Source: Pirellulaceae bacterium (GTDB lineage: Bacteria > Planctomycetota > Planctomycetia > Pirellulales > Pirellulaceae). Taken from it: a stretch of 6,568 nt of DNA. Both the position numbers and the translations under genes were made by a program. The DNA lies in assembly GCA_013002105.1 (NCBI GenBank), contig JABDKS010000361.1:1-6568 (forward strand). Reading direction: 5' to 3'. The notes below the pieces were generated by a model that had not been told where the DNA came from, made no database searches, and was given only the letters and a program-made list of their open reading frames with translations. Shown here piece after piece: positions 5,472 to 6,568 of this stretch (within the stretch, counting starts at the first letter, position 1; each line of letters opens with the position of its first letter).

Positions 5472-6568
5472 ATGAAACCAATTCTGACTCTTTGCATCGT
5501 CGCGGTCGCACTAGTTACAAACGCGATCGCGCAAGAAGAGCTTCGTCAGCCCGACATCGTGGTTTATCTGGCAGATGACCTTTCCGCAGCAGACCTGCCG
5601 ATCTACGGTGGAACCAATATCCAAACACCCGCCATCGACCAACTTGCGGCTGACGGGATGACTTTTGATCGCGCGTTCGTGGCGAGCCCGGCGTGTGCCC
5701 CCAGTCGTGCGGCGTTGCTGACCGGGCTGATGCCGGCGCGAAACGGCGCGGAAGAAAACCATACCTTCCCGCGTGAGGGGACGACACGTTTACCAGAGTT
5801 GCTCAATCAACTTGGCTATCAGACCGCCGCGTTCGGAAAGGTCGCGCATTCACGTAGTGCCAAGGACTATGGGTTTGAGACAATCGATCTGAAGTCAAAC
5901 ATTCCGGAACTGAAAAAGACCGTCAAACGCTTTCTGGAGACTCGCGAGGACGACCGACCACTGGCATTGTTTGTTGGAACCTCAAACCCACACGTGCCCT
6001 GGCCAAGTGAGTCGACCGTCGATCCCAAATGGATGACATTGCCGCAAAAATTGTTGGACACTCCGCAAACGCGAGTCCAACGATCACGATACCTGCAGGA
6101 GGTCAAAGATCTGGATGCCTACTTGGGTGAACTACGCGAGTTAGCCGATCAGCACATGGCCAAGGACAAGCTTTTTGTATTCTCCAGCGACCACGGCGCC
6201 CAGTTTCCCTTCGGGAAATGGACGCTTTACGACGAAGGAATCCGCGTACCGCTGATCGTTGCCCGTTCCGGCAAGATCAAGCCGGATAGCCGAACCCATG
6301 CGATGGTCAGCTGGATCGATATCTTCCCGACGCTCATCGACCTCGCGGGCGGTGAAGTGCCGGAAAATCTGGACGGCCGTTCGTTCGCGCAGGTTCTGCA
6401 CGGCGACACCGATTCGCATCGAAATCGTATATTCACAACGCACAGTGGCGACCGCAAGATGAATGTCTACCTCAGCCGCAGCGTTCGAACGGACCGATAC
6501 AAGTTGATTTGGAATCCGCATCCTGAGTTCGCGTTTACAACCCATATCGATTTGTTGCTACGCGAAAC
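5472..6568 (+). CDS. Exported sulfatase, heparan N-sulfatase-like, 3'-partial
   Basis: Predicted type I sulfatase, 365 codons visible and open at the right edge; about 100 more residues are expected from the length of SGSH (about 500). The start ATG at 5472 gives a signal peptide (MKPILTLCIVAVALVTNAIA, cleavage before Gln21) and has a weak GGAAAG at 5459-5464, 7 nt upstream. The mature chain opens PDIVVYLADDLS with metal ligands D35/D36. Formylglycine motif CAPSR is at 75-79 (nt 5694-5708), followed by GKVAH (K123, H126), NPH (H174), SDHG (D240/H241) and K249. Segments such as SDHGAQFPFGKWTLYDEGIR and RSVRTDRYKLIWN align by eye with human SGSH (SDNGIPFPSGRTNLY, RSVQHRHFRLVHN). That suggests N- or O-desulfation of a sulfated glycan in the periplasm; the exact linkage is not readable. 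It is divergent from the EF-hand gene and on the same strand as the other sulfatase. Confidence 0.93.
   Translation, partial: MKPILTLCIVAVALVTNAIAQEELRQPDIVVYLADDLSAADLPIYGGTNIQTPAIDQLAADGMTFDRAFVASPACAPSRAALLTGLMPARNGAEENHTFPREGTTRLPELLNQLGYQTAAFGKVAHSRSAKDYGFETIDLKSNIPELKKTVKRFLETREDDRPLALFVGTSNPHVPWPSESTVDPKWMTLPQKLLDTPQTRVQRSRYLQEVKDLDAYLGELRELADQHMAKDKLFVFSSDHGAQFPFGKWTLYDEGIRVPLIVARSGKIKPDSRTHAMVSWIDIFPTLIDLAGGEVPENLDGRSFAQVLHGDTDSHRNRIFTTHSGDRKMNVYLSRSVRTDRYKLIWNPHPEFAFTTHIDLLLRE

Noticed and set aside
6141..6545. A 134-codon - strand open frame
   Set aside because: It is antisense to the second sulfatase, whose SDHG and RVPLIV motifs are encoded here on the + strand.

Overview
The window looks like a chromosomal segment of a marine-type planctomycete, probably Pirellulaceae/Rhodopirellula-like. 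This is inferred from gene content: two exported sulfatases of different types, two PQQ-like beta-propeller proteins with the WPxF start of the mature chain, and an exported EF-hand protein with Gly/Pro/Arg-rich linkers. Genes are loosely packed and Shine-Dalgarno signals are weak, and there are apparent interspersed repeats between genes. I see no RNA gene, transposase, integrase or CRISPR array.

Layout. (1) Positions 1-2978, + strand: the 3' part of a very large gene, open at the left edge. It encodes in one frame a PQQ-like beta-propeller, a complete iduronate-2-sulfatase-type sulfatase domain and a C-terminal domain that resembles the VHL beta domain. (2) Positions 3027-4286, - strand: a stand-alone exported PQQ-like beta-propeller protein, tail-to-tail with the first gene across 48 bp. 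(3) Positions 4287-4546: a 260-bp gap with a strong 38-nt hairpin and a 15-bp tandem repeat. (4) Positions 4547-5113, - strand: a small exported EF-hand protein. (5) Positions 5114-5471: a 358-bp divergent gap with a putative interspersed repeat, a perfect 10-bp inverted repeat and a lone TTGACA box. (6) Position 5472 to the right edge, + strand: a second exported sulfatase, closest by eye to heparan N-sulfatase (SGSH-like), truncated by the window.

How the genes may work together. Both sulfatases keep the C-x-P-S-R formylglycine motif and the metal-binding Asp/His set, so both should be active if a formylglycine-generating enzyme is present elsewhere. An IDS-like and an SGSH-like sulfatase side by side suggest desulfation of a complex sulfated polysaccharide, but the substrates cannot be read from sequence. 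The propeller proteins probably act as scaffolds or binding modules in the periplasm or at the cell surface. The most unusual item is the three-part propeller-sulfatase-VHL-like polypeptide. The intergenic structures are the next most interesting.
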